Shown: positions 7,417 through 13,280 of the stretch, piece after piece
Layout: each line of letters begins with the position of its first letter
Numbering within the stretch: the stretch's first letter is position 1
Assembly (NCBI GenBank): GCA_009691315.1
Contig: SICT01000010.1
Location: forward strand, 1 to 21,033
Reading direction: 5' to 3'
From: Candidatus Uhrbacteria bacterium
GTDB lineage: Bacteria; Patescibacteriota; Patescibacteriia; 2-12-FULL-60-25
Length of the DNA: 21,033 nucleotides
Notes under the pieces: generated by a model
Database searches by the model: none
What the model saw: the letters and a program-made list of their open reading frames with translations, nothing else
What the model was told of the DNA's origin: nothing
Translations under genes and position numbers: made by a program

Positions 7417-7464
7417 AAACAAAAAACCCGACTGTTTTTCAGTCGAGTCTTCCATGGTGCACCC
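7417..7464. repeat. Left 48-bp direct repeat, with a remnant of a tRNA 3' end
   Basis: 43 of 48 positions match 8234-8281 without gaps. It contains a minus-strand terminator-like hairpin (CGACTG/CAGTCG) and TGGTGCACCC, identical to the 3' terminus of tRNA-Arg including the encoded CCA. A swapped base pair relative to the right copy keeps the hairpin. Beyond it, about 20 more bases weakly resemble the tRNA T arm. Confidence 0.85.
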
Positions 7465-7538
7465 TAAGAGACGAAGTTCTGATGGGAGTATGGGAGAATT
7501 TGGAAGCATTTTTAGGTGTCGGATTTTCCAGACCTTTT

Positions 7539-7567
7539 TTGTCAATAATGTGCGTTTGTGATATAGA
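7539..7567 (+). promoter_or_regulatory. Sigma-70-type promoter for the nucleotidyltransferase gene
   Basis: TTGTCA (7539-7544), 17 bases, TATAGA (7562-7567). The expected start is at about 7573-7575, at or beside ATG 7573, so a leaderless transcript or a later start (7600 or 7630) is possible. Confidence 0.6.
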
Positions 7568-8233
7568 AAGTCATGCTTGAGAGAGATTTTCTCTATCTTA
7601 TGAACAAAAATGAAAAAGTAATAGGAATAATGAAAGACAATACTCATTTTAGAGATGATGACTTCCTAAATCCTAGTATCAAATTTGAAAAATACAAAGG
7701 AAGAGATCCTGCTCTAGGTAAAAAGGAAGCGGCCAAAAGAAAGCAGGTATTCCAGGAAGTGAAAAAAATTTCTGATAAGTTTGCCGAAGAACATGATTTT
7801 GAAGCGCCAAAATTAGTCCTCACAGGATCAACGGCGGTGGAAATGTGCACAAAAAAAAGTGATTTAGATATCGCCGTTGTTATAAAGTTTGGACACAAGT
7901 TTATTCGAAATAGCGCATTGTGGCATGCTTACGTTAAAATTCTAAAATCAATAAAAACAGGTTTTGAAATAAAACCAAAACTGATTATCGAGGGCGTGGG
8001 TGATACCACCGCATATTTGATGCAGATTTAGTAGTTGTGATCGTGGAGAAAGCCCAACGGCACCGATGTCGAGGACGAAAAGATCATCCTGCAGGCGATT
8101 GGATCTAACTTTATCCTGAAGGACAGGAGATTCAACGTAGACGTGAAAAAACCGTTCCAAACGATAACAAACTATCAAATCGTTTTGTCCCCCGAAGATG
8201 AAAAAGATCTAACTCAAGAAATCGGCTTGCTAC

Positions 8234-8281
8234 AAACGAAAAACCCGACTCTTATCGAGTCGAGTCTTCCATGGTGCACCC
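8234..8281. repeat. Right 48-bp direct repeat, overlapping the tRNA-Arg 3' end
   Basis: Partner of 7417-7464, 817 bp away, with five mismatches. It covers the tRNA-Arg terminator and the last bases of the acceptor stem with CCA. The geometry resembles an attachment-site pair at a tRNA gene, or an old tRNA-end duplication. Confidence 0.85.
8238..8262 (-). terminator. Rho-independent terminator of tRNA-Arg
   Basis: Minus-strand hairpin CGACTC (8257-8262) with GAGTCG (8246-8251), followed by GG and a T run (8239-8243). It lies 10 bases past the CCA end. Confidence 0.8.
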
Positions 8282-8348
8282 CAGACGATTCGAACGTCTG
8301 ACCTCTTCCTTCGGAGGGAAGCGCTCTATCCAGCTGAGCTAGGGGTGC
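8272..8348 (-). tRNA. tRNA-Arg (anticodon CCG)
   Basis: 77 bases including an encoded CCA. The acceptor stem GCACCCC/GGGGTGC is perfect. D arm GCTC/GAGC, anticodon stem CTTCC/GGAAG with loop CTCCGAA (anticodon CCG, codon CGG), variable loop AGGTC and T arm AGACG/CGTCT with TTCGAAT are all in place. Confidence 0.96.
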
Positions 8349-8361
8349 GTGATGTGGACGC

Positions 8362-8390
8362 ATGCTAGCGAAAAATGGACTTCAAATCAA
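8362..8390 (-). promoter_or_regulatory. Promoter of tRNA-Arg
   Basis: Minus strand: TTGATT (8385-8390), 17 bases, TAGCAT (8362-8367). Start about 8355, directly before the tRNA 5' end at 8348. Confidence 0.6.
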
Positions 8391-8400
8391 GCCATTCATG

Positions 8401-8429
8401 TTGACGCAAAACATTTTTTTCTTTACCAT
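8401..8429 (+). promoter_or_regulatory. Promoter of tRNA-Lys
   Basis: TTGACG (8401-8406), 17 bases, TACCAT (8424-8429); start about 8436, 14 bases before the tRNA. Divergent from the tRNA-Arg promoter. Confidence 0.68.
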
Positions 8430-8449
8430 CTGCGCGACAACCCGAGCAG

Positions 8450-8525
8450 GCGACGGTAGCTCAGTTGGTAGAGCAGGGGCCTCTTAAGCCCAAGGTCCTG
8501 GGTTCGAATCCCAGCCGTCGCACCA
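8450..8525 (+). tRNA. tRNA-Lys (anticodon CTT)
   Basis: 76 bases with encoded CCA. Acceptor GCGACGG/CCGTCGC, D arm GCTC/GAGC, anticodon loop CTCTTAA (anticodon CTT, codon AAG), variable loop AGGTC, T arm CTGGG/CCCAG. The anticodon stem has one terminal G-A mismatch. Confidence 0.96.
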
Positions 8526-8533
8526 CGTAAAAG

Positions 8534-8557
8534 CCACATTTAACGATGTGGTTTTTT
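8534..8557 (+). terminator. Rho-independent terminator of tRNA-Lys
   Basis: CCACAT (8534-8539) pairs with ATGTGG (8546-8551), then six T residues. Confidence 0.88.
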
Positions 8558-8583
8558 CGTTGTGGCTCACGTGGTACAGCCAT

Positions 8584-8627
8584 AAAAAAATTCGCCCGGG
8601 AGATCCACCAGAGGCGGACAGGGCGAA
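8584..8627 (-). terminator. Terminator of the second HAD gene, with an embedded GC palindrome
   Basis: Minus strand TTCGCCC (8621-8627) pairs with GGGCGAA (8591-8597), followed by seven T residues. The loop carries a TCCRCC...GGCGGA motif (8604-8618), similar to the palindrome before scpB. Confidence 0.72.
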
Positions 8628-8641
8628 GTAAGAAAAAATGT

Positions 8642-9547
8642 TCAGGCGGCTTCCACTAACGCCTCTTGGATTTCGACGAGTGAGGACACGATGTGGCCGC
8701 GCGGATGGGCGCGTACATACTCGATCTCGTGTTGCGGCGTGTGCTCGTTCATCATGAGGATGAAGGAGCCGCCGAGCAACAGCACGATGAGCCCGTCGAG
8801 TTCCAGATTATCCCCCACGACACAGATTTCTGACCAGTCGGCGCCCACCATCCAGCGTTGTATGTTGAGCACGCTGAAGTACTGACGTCGCCGCACCTCG
8901 ACCCGCCGACCGAATCCAGGCAGGTCGATCCGGAGGGGCAGTTTGTCAAGCTCTCCAGATGTCTCGTCTATCCTAGGATAATGATAGAACTCGTTCTTCT
9001 TGGCTCCACCGTGAATGCGGGCGGTCAACCAGTCGAACTCTCGACCAAGTCGGTTCAGCTTGTCTCGTACCGATCCAGTGCCCGAGTTGGTCACGATTTC
9101 GGTGGCAAAGGGCTTTCCCTTGAGGGCGCGGAACAGCTCTTCGACGCCTGGCTGGAAGACGGTGTCCGCTTTTGGATAACATTCCCACCACGCTTTTGCG
9201 TGGAATTCCTCAAAGGTATCGAGATTGCCTTTGACCTCCATCCAGATGAGGCGGGAGACGGTGAGCATTAGTACATAGGGGTCGCCGGTGGCCGGAGACA
9301 CCAGCGTGCCTTGGAAGATCCAGCCGTATTGCGCGGGATCTCCTTTAAGCACTGTCTGTTCGGTCTTTGCGATCAGTTCCCAGGTATCACGCACAGACTT
9401 GTCGAGCGCGACCGCAAGGCCATGCACGTATGCCACCTTGAAGGGCAGCGCCTCCTCCCAGTTCTTCGTGACTGTGCCGTCGAAGTCGAAGACTAGGAGT
9501 TTGACGAGTTTGAGCAGTTCGATCAGGGGATTCAACGGATTGGACAT
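8642..9547 (-). CDS. HAD-superfamily hydrolase
   Basis: 301 aa. Motif I VFDFDGTVT gives nucleophile Asp21 and Asp23, motif II TNSG gives Ser155 (residues 153-156), and motif IV VVGDNLELDG gives Asp246 and Asp251. Lys183/Lys184 may serve as the motif III Lys. About 130 residues between motifs I and II, rich in Trp, would form a large cap, so the substrate is probably not a plain sugar phosphate, but it cannot be named. The start ATG 9547 has AAGGAG (9555-9560) 7 bases upstream on the minus strand. Like the HAD gene at 1597 and purC it is GC-rich with a strong SD. A terminator follows at 8584-8627. It is divergent from the 75-aa orphan at 9645. Confidence 0.8.
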   Translation of the reverse strand: MSNPLNPLIELLKLVKLLVFDFDGTVTKNWEEALPFKVAYVHGLAVALDKSVRDTWELIAKTEQTVLKGDPAQYGWIFQGTLVSPATGDPYVLMLTVSRLIWMEVKGNLDTFEEFHAKAWWECYPKADTVFQPGVEELFRALKGKPFATEIVTNSGTGSVRDKLNRLGREFDWLTARIHGGAKKNEFYHYPRIDETSGELDKLPLRIDLPGFGRRVEVRRRQYFSVLNIQRWMVGADWSEICVVGDNLELDGLIVLLLGGSFILMMNEHTPQHEIEYVRAHPRGHIVSSLVEIQEALVEAA

Positions 9548-9585
9548 GATCCCTCTCCTTATTTCTCAGTTGTGAAGGCTCGTTT

Positions 9586-9623
9586 TGCTTACCATTGATT
9601 TTTCTTTTGGTCAAGATTAGAGT
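9586..9623. promoter_or_regulatory. Putative divergent promoter pair
   Basis: Plus: TTGATT (9595-9600), 17 bases, TAGAGT (9618-9623), for the 75-aa gene. Minus: TTGACC (9609-9614), 17 bases, TAAGCA (9586-9591), for the HAD gene; its -10 is poor. The two overlap extensively. Confidence 0.4.
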
Positions 9624-9644
9624 GAGTGCGAGGAGGGCAAATCC

Positions 9645-9872
9645 ATGAGCAGGCTTGATGAGGATTTCGATGAGGATGATGCATTGGCCGCAAGAGCTCG
9701 CGAGGTGATGGAAGATCCAGGGGGTACCAGAGCTCTTGGAGTTCCTGTGGATGGCCGTCATGTTCGGGACAGCCAACGGTTCCACGGTCGTAGATATCAC
9801 GGCAAGCGGGTTCCGAAAGGTCCCATCTCTCCGTCTCAGATGAAACTGGGAAGCGGCGCAAAGGAGCGGTGA
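9645..9872 (+). CDS. 75-aa charged protein, unrecognised
   Basis: No family is recognised. The gene is believed because AGGAGG (9631-9636) sits 8 bases before ATG 9645 and a plausible promoter lies at 9595-9623. Charge is strongly divided: residues 1-12 are acidic (MSRLDEDFDEDD), the middle is mixed, and residues 40-60 are rich in Arg, His and Lys (RHVRDSQRFHGRRYHGKR), suggesting nucleic-acid or phosphate binding, which is inference. There is no signal peptide, membrane segment or Cys. It is GC-rich, like the neighbouring HAD gene from which it diverges. Competing frames on the minus strand here have no start signals. Confidence 0.55.
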   Translation: MSRLDEDFDEDDALAARAREVMEDPGGTRALGVPVDGRHVRDSQRFHGRRYHGKRVPKGPISPSQMKLGSGAKER

Positions 9873-9962
9873 TTCAGTGCACTTTTTTCTGGCTTTCCGT
9901 CGTGTCCATTTTTGTGGGCCTGGCGGAATTTTTAATAACCTTATATTCTGTTGGACATTGCT

Positions 9963-11225
9963 ATGCGCTATTCTCAATTATTCACCAAAACATCCAAGTC
10001 TGCCCCGCATGATGCCGAATCGATTAATGCGCGATTGCTTGAGCAGGCGGGATTTGTGCGTCAGGAAATGGCAGGTGTGTATTCGTGGTTGCCGCTTGGA
10101 CTGCGCGTTTTGCGTAAGGTCGAGAATATTATTCGTGAGGAGATGAACGCGCTTGGAGCGCAAGAAATTTTGATGCCCGCGCTCCAGCCAAAAGAAAATT
10201 GGCTTCAAACCGGACGTTGGGATTCAGTTGACGTTTTGTTTAAAGTCCCGAGTCAAACAAAAAAAGAATATGCACTTGGGCCTAGCGCTGAGGAAATTGT
10301 GACGCCACTTGTTCAACAATTTGTAAAATCATATAAGGATCTGCCGACCTCCGTGTATCAAATTCATTGGAAGTATCGAGATGAGCTTCGAGCAAAGAGT
10401 GGGGTGATGCGTGGACGTGAGTTTGAAATGAAAGATTTATACTCCTTTCATACGGCGCAGGAAGATCTTGATGCGTTTTATGTAAAAGTAACCGAGACTT
10501 ATTTGCGTGTTTATACGCGCTGTGGAGTTGATGCCAAGGTCGTGCAAGCTTCGGGGGGTGTGTTCAGTGAAAAGTTCTCTCACGAATTTCATGTTGAGAC
10601 TCCAGCGGGCGAAGATCGTTTACTTATGTGTTCGTCCTGTACTTTTGCACAGAATATTGAAGTCGCGACCGTCAAAGAAGGTGATCCTTGTTCGCAGTGC
10701 GGAGGGAAAATCCGTCTGACGAAAGGCGTTGAAGTGGGAAATATTTATGATTGTGGAAAAAAATACTCAGACGCGTTTAATTTTGATGTGTCGTTTGAGG
10801 ATGGAACACAAGGCAGGGTGTTAACTGGATGTTATGGGATTGGCGTGACACGCCTCGTCGGCGCGATCGTGGAAGCTTCCCATGATGATCGTGGCATGAT
10901 CTGGCCAAAATCTGTGGCGCCGTTTCATGTGCATTTGATTTCGCTGGGATCAAAAGATGCGGAAGTAGCCAAGTGCGTTCAATCTGCCGCGCAAGAATTG
11001 TATGAAAGTTTGTCAGCAAATGGTGTTGAAGTTTTGTGGGATGAACGTGAAGGTGTCTCAGCGGGTGAAAAATTTGCCGATGCCGATCTGATCGGTGTAC
11101 CCCTTAGATTGGTCGTTTCAGAAAAAACGTTAAAAGAGGATTCCGTTGAGTTGAAAATGCGTACCGGTCAAGAAATGAGACTTGTAAAGATCCAAGATGT
11201 AGAACGGGAAATAAATAATTTTTAA
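9963..11225 (+). CDS. proS: Prolyl-tRNA synthetase without the INS editing domain
   Basis: 420 aa from ATG 9963; TTG 9951 is in frame but the family N-terminus (MRYSQLF) starts at the ATG. Class II synthetase charging tRNA-Pro. Motif 2 region HWKYRDELRAKSGVMRGREF is at residues 135-154 and motif 3 CYGIGVTRLVG at 290-300; the anticodon-binding domain follows to the end. Bacterial ProRS normally carries about 180 residues of INS editing domain between motifs 2 and 3. Here only about 30 residues take its place, with two Cys pairs (223/226 in CSSC and 243/246 in CSQC) that could form a zinc ribbon. Mis-charged Ala-tRNA would need another deacylase. There is no SD. The next gene starts 8 bases later. 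Confidence 0.95.
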   Translation: MRYSQLFTKTSKSAPHDAESINARLLEQAGFVRQEMAGVYSWLPLGLRVLRKVENIIREEMNALGAQEILMPALQPKENWLQTGRWDSVDVLFKVPSQTKKEYALGPSAEEIVTPLVQQFVKSYKDLPTSVYQIHWKYRDELRAKSGVMRGREFEMKDLYSFHTAQEDLDAFYVKVTETYLRVYTRCGVDAKVVQASGGVFSEKFSHEFHVETPAGEDRLLMCSSCTFAQNIEVATVKEGDPCSQCGGKIRLTKGVEVGNIYDCGKKYSDAFNFDVSFEDGTQGRVLTGCYGIGVTRLVGAIVEASHDDRGMIWPKSVAPFHVHLISLGSKDAEVAKCVQSAAQELYESLSANGVEVLWDEREGVSAGEKFADADLIGVPLRLVVSEKTLKEDSVELKMRTGQEMRLVKIQDVEREINNF

Positions 11226-11233
11226 GAATAGTT

Positions 11234-11686
11234 ATGGGAATTTTTGATAGATTTGGTTTTGGGAGAGGGAAAGAGAAAGAGTCGGCGAAACCGAGGGCTC
11301 AACATCCTCCTTCGCAACGATCAACCCCATCGCCTGATGAACTTCCAAAAGGCATTGCAAGAAGTGATGTTCGTGGAGATGATCAGTTTAGGCCTGATGG
11401 AGATCTATCTCGTCCATCTTATAAAGATATGGATGAGGCAATGGCAAAAAGATTTCTTGTGCAAAATGGAAACGATCTTGTTTTTCGTGCGGTGATGATG
11501 GATTTTCTCCTTCGTGATCGTGATTATCGCGCGAAACTTTCCGCTGATGATCAAATCAGATTTGAAAGGGTGATGAAAAGCAAATCTTTGGCTGAAGCAT
11601 TGCAAAACAGGTTTATTTTAGAATGGATTCGACCGATGAGAGATGCCGAAAAAGCAAAATTATTGTCAAAAAAACCCCGCCGATAA
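11234..11686 (+). CDS. Hypothetical 150-aa protein
   Basis: Not recognised. It starts 8 bases after proS, so it is probably co-transcribed. Residues 1-60 are low-complexity, rich in Lys, Arg, Pro, Ser and Gly, and probably disordered. Residues 65-150 look helical and charged (KDMDEAMAKRFLVQNGNDL ... FILEWIRPMRDAEKAKLL), ending KKPRR. There is no membrane segment or Cys. The stop codon lies in the loop of the bidirectional terminator shared with the HU gene. The function is unknown; a basic, partly disordered small protein could bind nucleic acid or the ribosome, but nothing shows this. Confidence 0.68.
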   Translation: MGIFDRFGFGRGKEKESAKPRAQHPPSQRSTPSPDELPKGIARSDVRGDDQFRPDGDLSRPSYKDMDEAMAKRFLVQNGNDLVFRAVMMDFLLRDRDYRAKLSADDQIRFERVMKSKSLAEALQNRFILEWIRPMRDAEKAKLLSKKPRR

Positions 11687-11699
11687 AGGTGGGGTTTTG
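11674..11699. terminator. Bidirectional terminator between convergent genes
   Basis: ACCCCGCC (11674-11681) pairs with GGTGGGGT (11688-11695). Plus strand: T-rich TTTTGGTTTTT follows. Minus strand: a run of seven T follows. The TAA of the upstream gene is inside the loop (11684-11686). Confidence 0.85.
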
Positions 11700-11703
11700 G
11701 TTT

Positions 11704-12018
11704 TTAGATGATTGCTGGGGCTGGGACTGGGACCTTGTCTCTTTCTTTTAACGCTTTTTTTAATCCAAGCCCGGCTTTAAATTTTGGCACGGTCACTGGA
11801 GGAATCTGAATTTTTTCGGTTGGTCTTTGCGGATTGACCCCTACACGGCCTTTACGCGTCTTGGACATAAACGTTCCAAATCCTGCGATCGTGACTTCGC
11901 CACCGGCTTGCAGGGTCGTCGTGATCGTCTCGACGAGCAGTTCGATAATATCTTCACCTTGCTTTTTCGTCACGCCTATTTTTTCCGAAATGATTTGGAT
12001 GAGTTCTGCCTTGTTCAT
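11704..12018 (-). CDS. HU/IHF-family DNA-binding protein
   Basis: 104 aa; nucleoid-associated protein that bends DNA as a dimer. It begins MNKAELIQIISEKIGVTKKQ, the usual HU first helix. Residues 38-57 contain the GGEVTIAGFGTF core, then KTRKGRVGVNPQRPTEKIQIP, the DNA-contacting arm with the intercalating Pro, and a closing helix PKFKAGLGLKKAL. The body matches the normal length of about 90 aa. The extra 12 residues at the end (KVPVPAPAII) form a short hydrophobic Pro/Val tail that I do not associate with standard HU. A promoter is visible at 12050-12078; there is no SD. HU and IHF subunits cannot be separated by eye. Confidence 0.93.
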   Translation of the reverse strand: MNKAELIQIISEKIGVTKKQGEDIIELLVETITTTLQAGGEVTIAGFGTFMSKTRKGRVGVNPQRPTEKIQIPPVTVPKFKAGLGLKKALKERDKVPVPAPAII

Positions 12019-12049
12019 ACAGATGTTATTAAAGCTTAAATGTCAGCAG

Positions 12050-12097
12050 AGTGTAGCTGACTTTTGCCGAACGGGCAAGATCATTGTACGCTATCTT
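12050..12097. promoter_or_regulatory. Symmetric divergent promoter for HU and ruvX
   Basis: Minus: TTGCCC (12073-12078), 17 bases, TACACT (12050-12055), for HU. Plus: TTGCCG (12064-12069), 17 bases, TACGCT (12087-12092), for ruvX. The two -35 boxes form one 15-bp inverted repeat, TTGCC-GAACG-GGCAA (12064-12078). The ruvX start would fall on or beside its ATG at 12100. Confidence 0.5.
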
Positions 12098-12099
12098 CT

Positions 12100-12495
12100 A
12101 TGAGAATTCTTGGAATTGATTACGGAGCCGCGCGCGTGGGCGTTGCGCTTGGAGATACGGAGACGAGGATCGCGAGTCCTTGGTGTGTGATAGCGAATGA
12201 AGACGCGGATGAGATGATTGATCGTTTGATGGACATTGCGAAAAAAGAACAGGTCAAACAATTTGTGATCGGTATCCCGCATCCGCTTCACGATCAAACG
12301 CGTGAAACAGATCAGGCGCGGGAGATTCGAGCTTTTGCGAAACGTTTAGGAGAAAAGGGGATTCCGGTCATCGAAGAAGATGAAACACTCTCAAGCGCGC
12401 TTGCACAAACGCAAGCGCAAGAAATGAATGAATATCACAAACGCGATGATTTGGCCGCTGCCGCAATTTTGCAAACATATTTGGATCGTGTATGA
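12100..12495 (+). CDS. ruvX: RuvX/YqgF Holliday junction resolvase-like nuclease
   Basis: 131 aa, normal length. RNase H-fold family linked to Holliday junction resolution and to pre-16S rRNA processing. Signatures: GIDYGAARVGVAL near the N-terminus with the first catalytic Asp, FVIGIP near residue 59, EEDETLSSALA near 88 with the middle acidic residue, and KRDDLAAAAILQTYLD near the end with the third. The start is ATG 12100; the frame also has TTG 12064, but that lies inside the promoter. No SD and a -10 ending about 7 bases upstream suggest a leaderless message. It overlaps recO by 4 bases (ATGA), so the two are coupled. Confidence 0.93.
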   Translation: MRILGIDYGAARVGVALGDTETRIASPWCVIANEDADEMIDRLMDIAKKEQVKQFVIGIPHPLHDQTRETDQAREIRAFAKRLGEKGIPVIEEDETLSSALAQTQAQEMNEYHKRDDLAAAAILQTYLDRV

Positions 12496-13148
12496 GTTAT
12501 ATTCGTGATACAGCCATTGTTTTGAAATCAGAATCGTTTCGTGAGCACGATCGCATGCTCACGCTGTTTGGAAAAACGCATGGAAAACTGAGAGCGGTGG
12601 CGCGTGGAGCCGATCGTCCACAGGCGAAAGCGCTTGGTCACCTAGAACCATTGTCTGAAGTGGAAGTGATGATCGCGCGCGGACAAAGTTTTGATAAACT
12701 CGCGGTTGTACGGCTTGTGGTCGCCCCATCGGTTCGTGAACGATTAAGCGTGATCGCCATTGCTGGATCATTCGCACATCTCGTCGATCGTTTAACCGAG
12801 CACCAAGACCCGGATGAGCGTGTCTATGATTTATTGAAAGAGGTTCTGACGATCGGCGAAGATTGTTTGCAAGACCCATCGATTGAGCGCAGCCGATTGC
12901 TTTTTTCTACCGCAAGCCTGCGTTTGATGGATATATTGGGATATGGGCCGGCGTTTGAAGAGGAACATCATGATGCCGGGCGCTTGATTAAATTTTTGCG
13001 TACACGTTTGTTGAAAGAGGCTCTGAGTATTACTGCGCCGAGTCAAACATTTGTTTCCGCGAGTCAACTCATCGAACGCGCCCTTGAAGAGACCCCGCTC
13101 CTGGTCGCTCCGCATGGGCCTGTGACGATCGCGGCGTTGCTCGGTTGA
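12492..13148 (+). CDS. recO: DNA repair protein RecO
   Basis: 218 aa; works with RecR (and RecF) to load RecA on SSB-coated DNA. The N-terminal OB-fold part reads IRDTAIVLKSESFREHDRMLTLFGKTHGKLRAVARGA (residues 4-40), which is diagnostic. A helical C-terminal domain follows, with LLFSTASLRLMDILGYGP near 137-154. The four-Cys zinc finger found in many RecO proteins is absent: there is no CxxC pair. The start overlaps ruvX by ATGA, so the genes are coupled. It is somewhat shorter than E. coli RecO (about 240 aa). The double-hairpin element copy B follows immediately. Confidence 0.9.
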   Translation: MSYIRDTAIVLKSESFREHDRMLTLFGKTHGKLRAVARGADRPQAKALGHLEPLSEVEVMIARGQSFDKLAVVRLVVAPSVRERLSVIAIAGSFAHLVDRLTEHQDPDERVYDLLKEVLTIGEDCLQDPSIERSRLLFSTASLRLMDILGYGPAFEEEHHDAGRLIKFLRTRLLKEALSITAPSQTFVSASQLIERALEETPLLVAPHGPVTIAALLG

Positions 13149-13153
13149 TAGAA

Positions 13154-13257
13154 CCCTCTCTTTTGGAAAGAGAGGGTAGGGTGAGTTAGTCGGCCGATAT
13201 AGAGTACATGCTTATGGCGAATAACTCCCTCCATCTCCCTCTTTCCAAAAGAGGGAG
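13154..13257. repeat. Double-hairpin inverted-repeat element, copy B
   Basis: Left hairpin CCCTCTCTTT/AAAGAGAGGG (13154-13176) followed by TAGGGTGAGTTA. Right arm TAACTCCCTCCATCTCCCTC then hairpin CCCTCTTT/AAAGAGGG ending 13257. About 104 bp between recO and asnS; same plan as copies at 5747 and 14612. Confidence 0.8.
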
Positions 13258-13280
13258 TGTTATGTCATGATACATGCTCT

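Larger units (their letters stand above)
7573..8301 (+). pseudogene. Nucleotidyltransferase-like gene with two compensating frame breaks
   Basis: The first frame gives 152 aa with the nucleotidyltransferase signature: Gly85-Ser86 in LTGS, then DLD (Asp97, Asp99) in KKSDLDIAVV. It hits TAG at 8029. Between about 8003 and 8047 another frame reads RIFDADLVVVIVEK, which supplies the expected third catalytic Asp on a strand. The original frame then resumes as RKPNGTDVEDEKIILQAI and stays open to TGA 8299-8301. Two opposite indels about 40 bases apart explain this. The start could be ATG 7573, 7600 or 7630 (AGGA before 7630). The last codons read through a terminator and antisense to tRNA-Arg, so the native end was probably lost or lies earlier. 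The superfamily ranges from antitoxins to CD-NTases; the subfamily is not recognised. The DNA is AT-rich, unlike the micropeptide unit beside it. Confidence 0.72.

Noticed and set aside
7389..7580. 63-aa plus-strand frame upstream of the nucleotidyltransferase
   Set aside because: It crosses a terminator, the direct repeat and a promoter and has no SD; it is non-coding.
8003..8047. Programmed frameshift in the nucleotidyltransferase gene
   Set aside because: No slippery heptamer is evident at the breaks, and two opposite shifts are needed; indels or sequencing errors are simpler.
9387..9977. 196-aa minus-strand frame spanning the HAD start and the 9645 gene
   Set aside because: It overlaps two better supported genes, lacks an SD, and its composition is typical of antisense noise.
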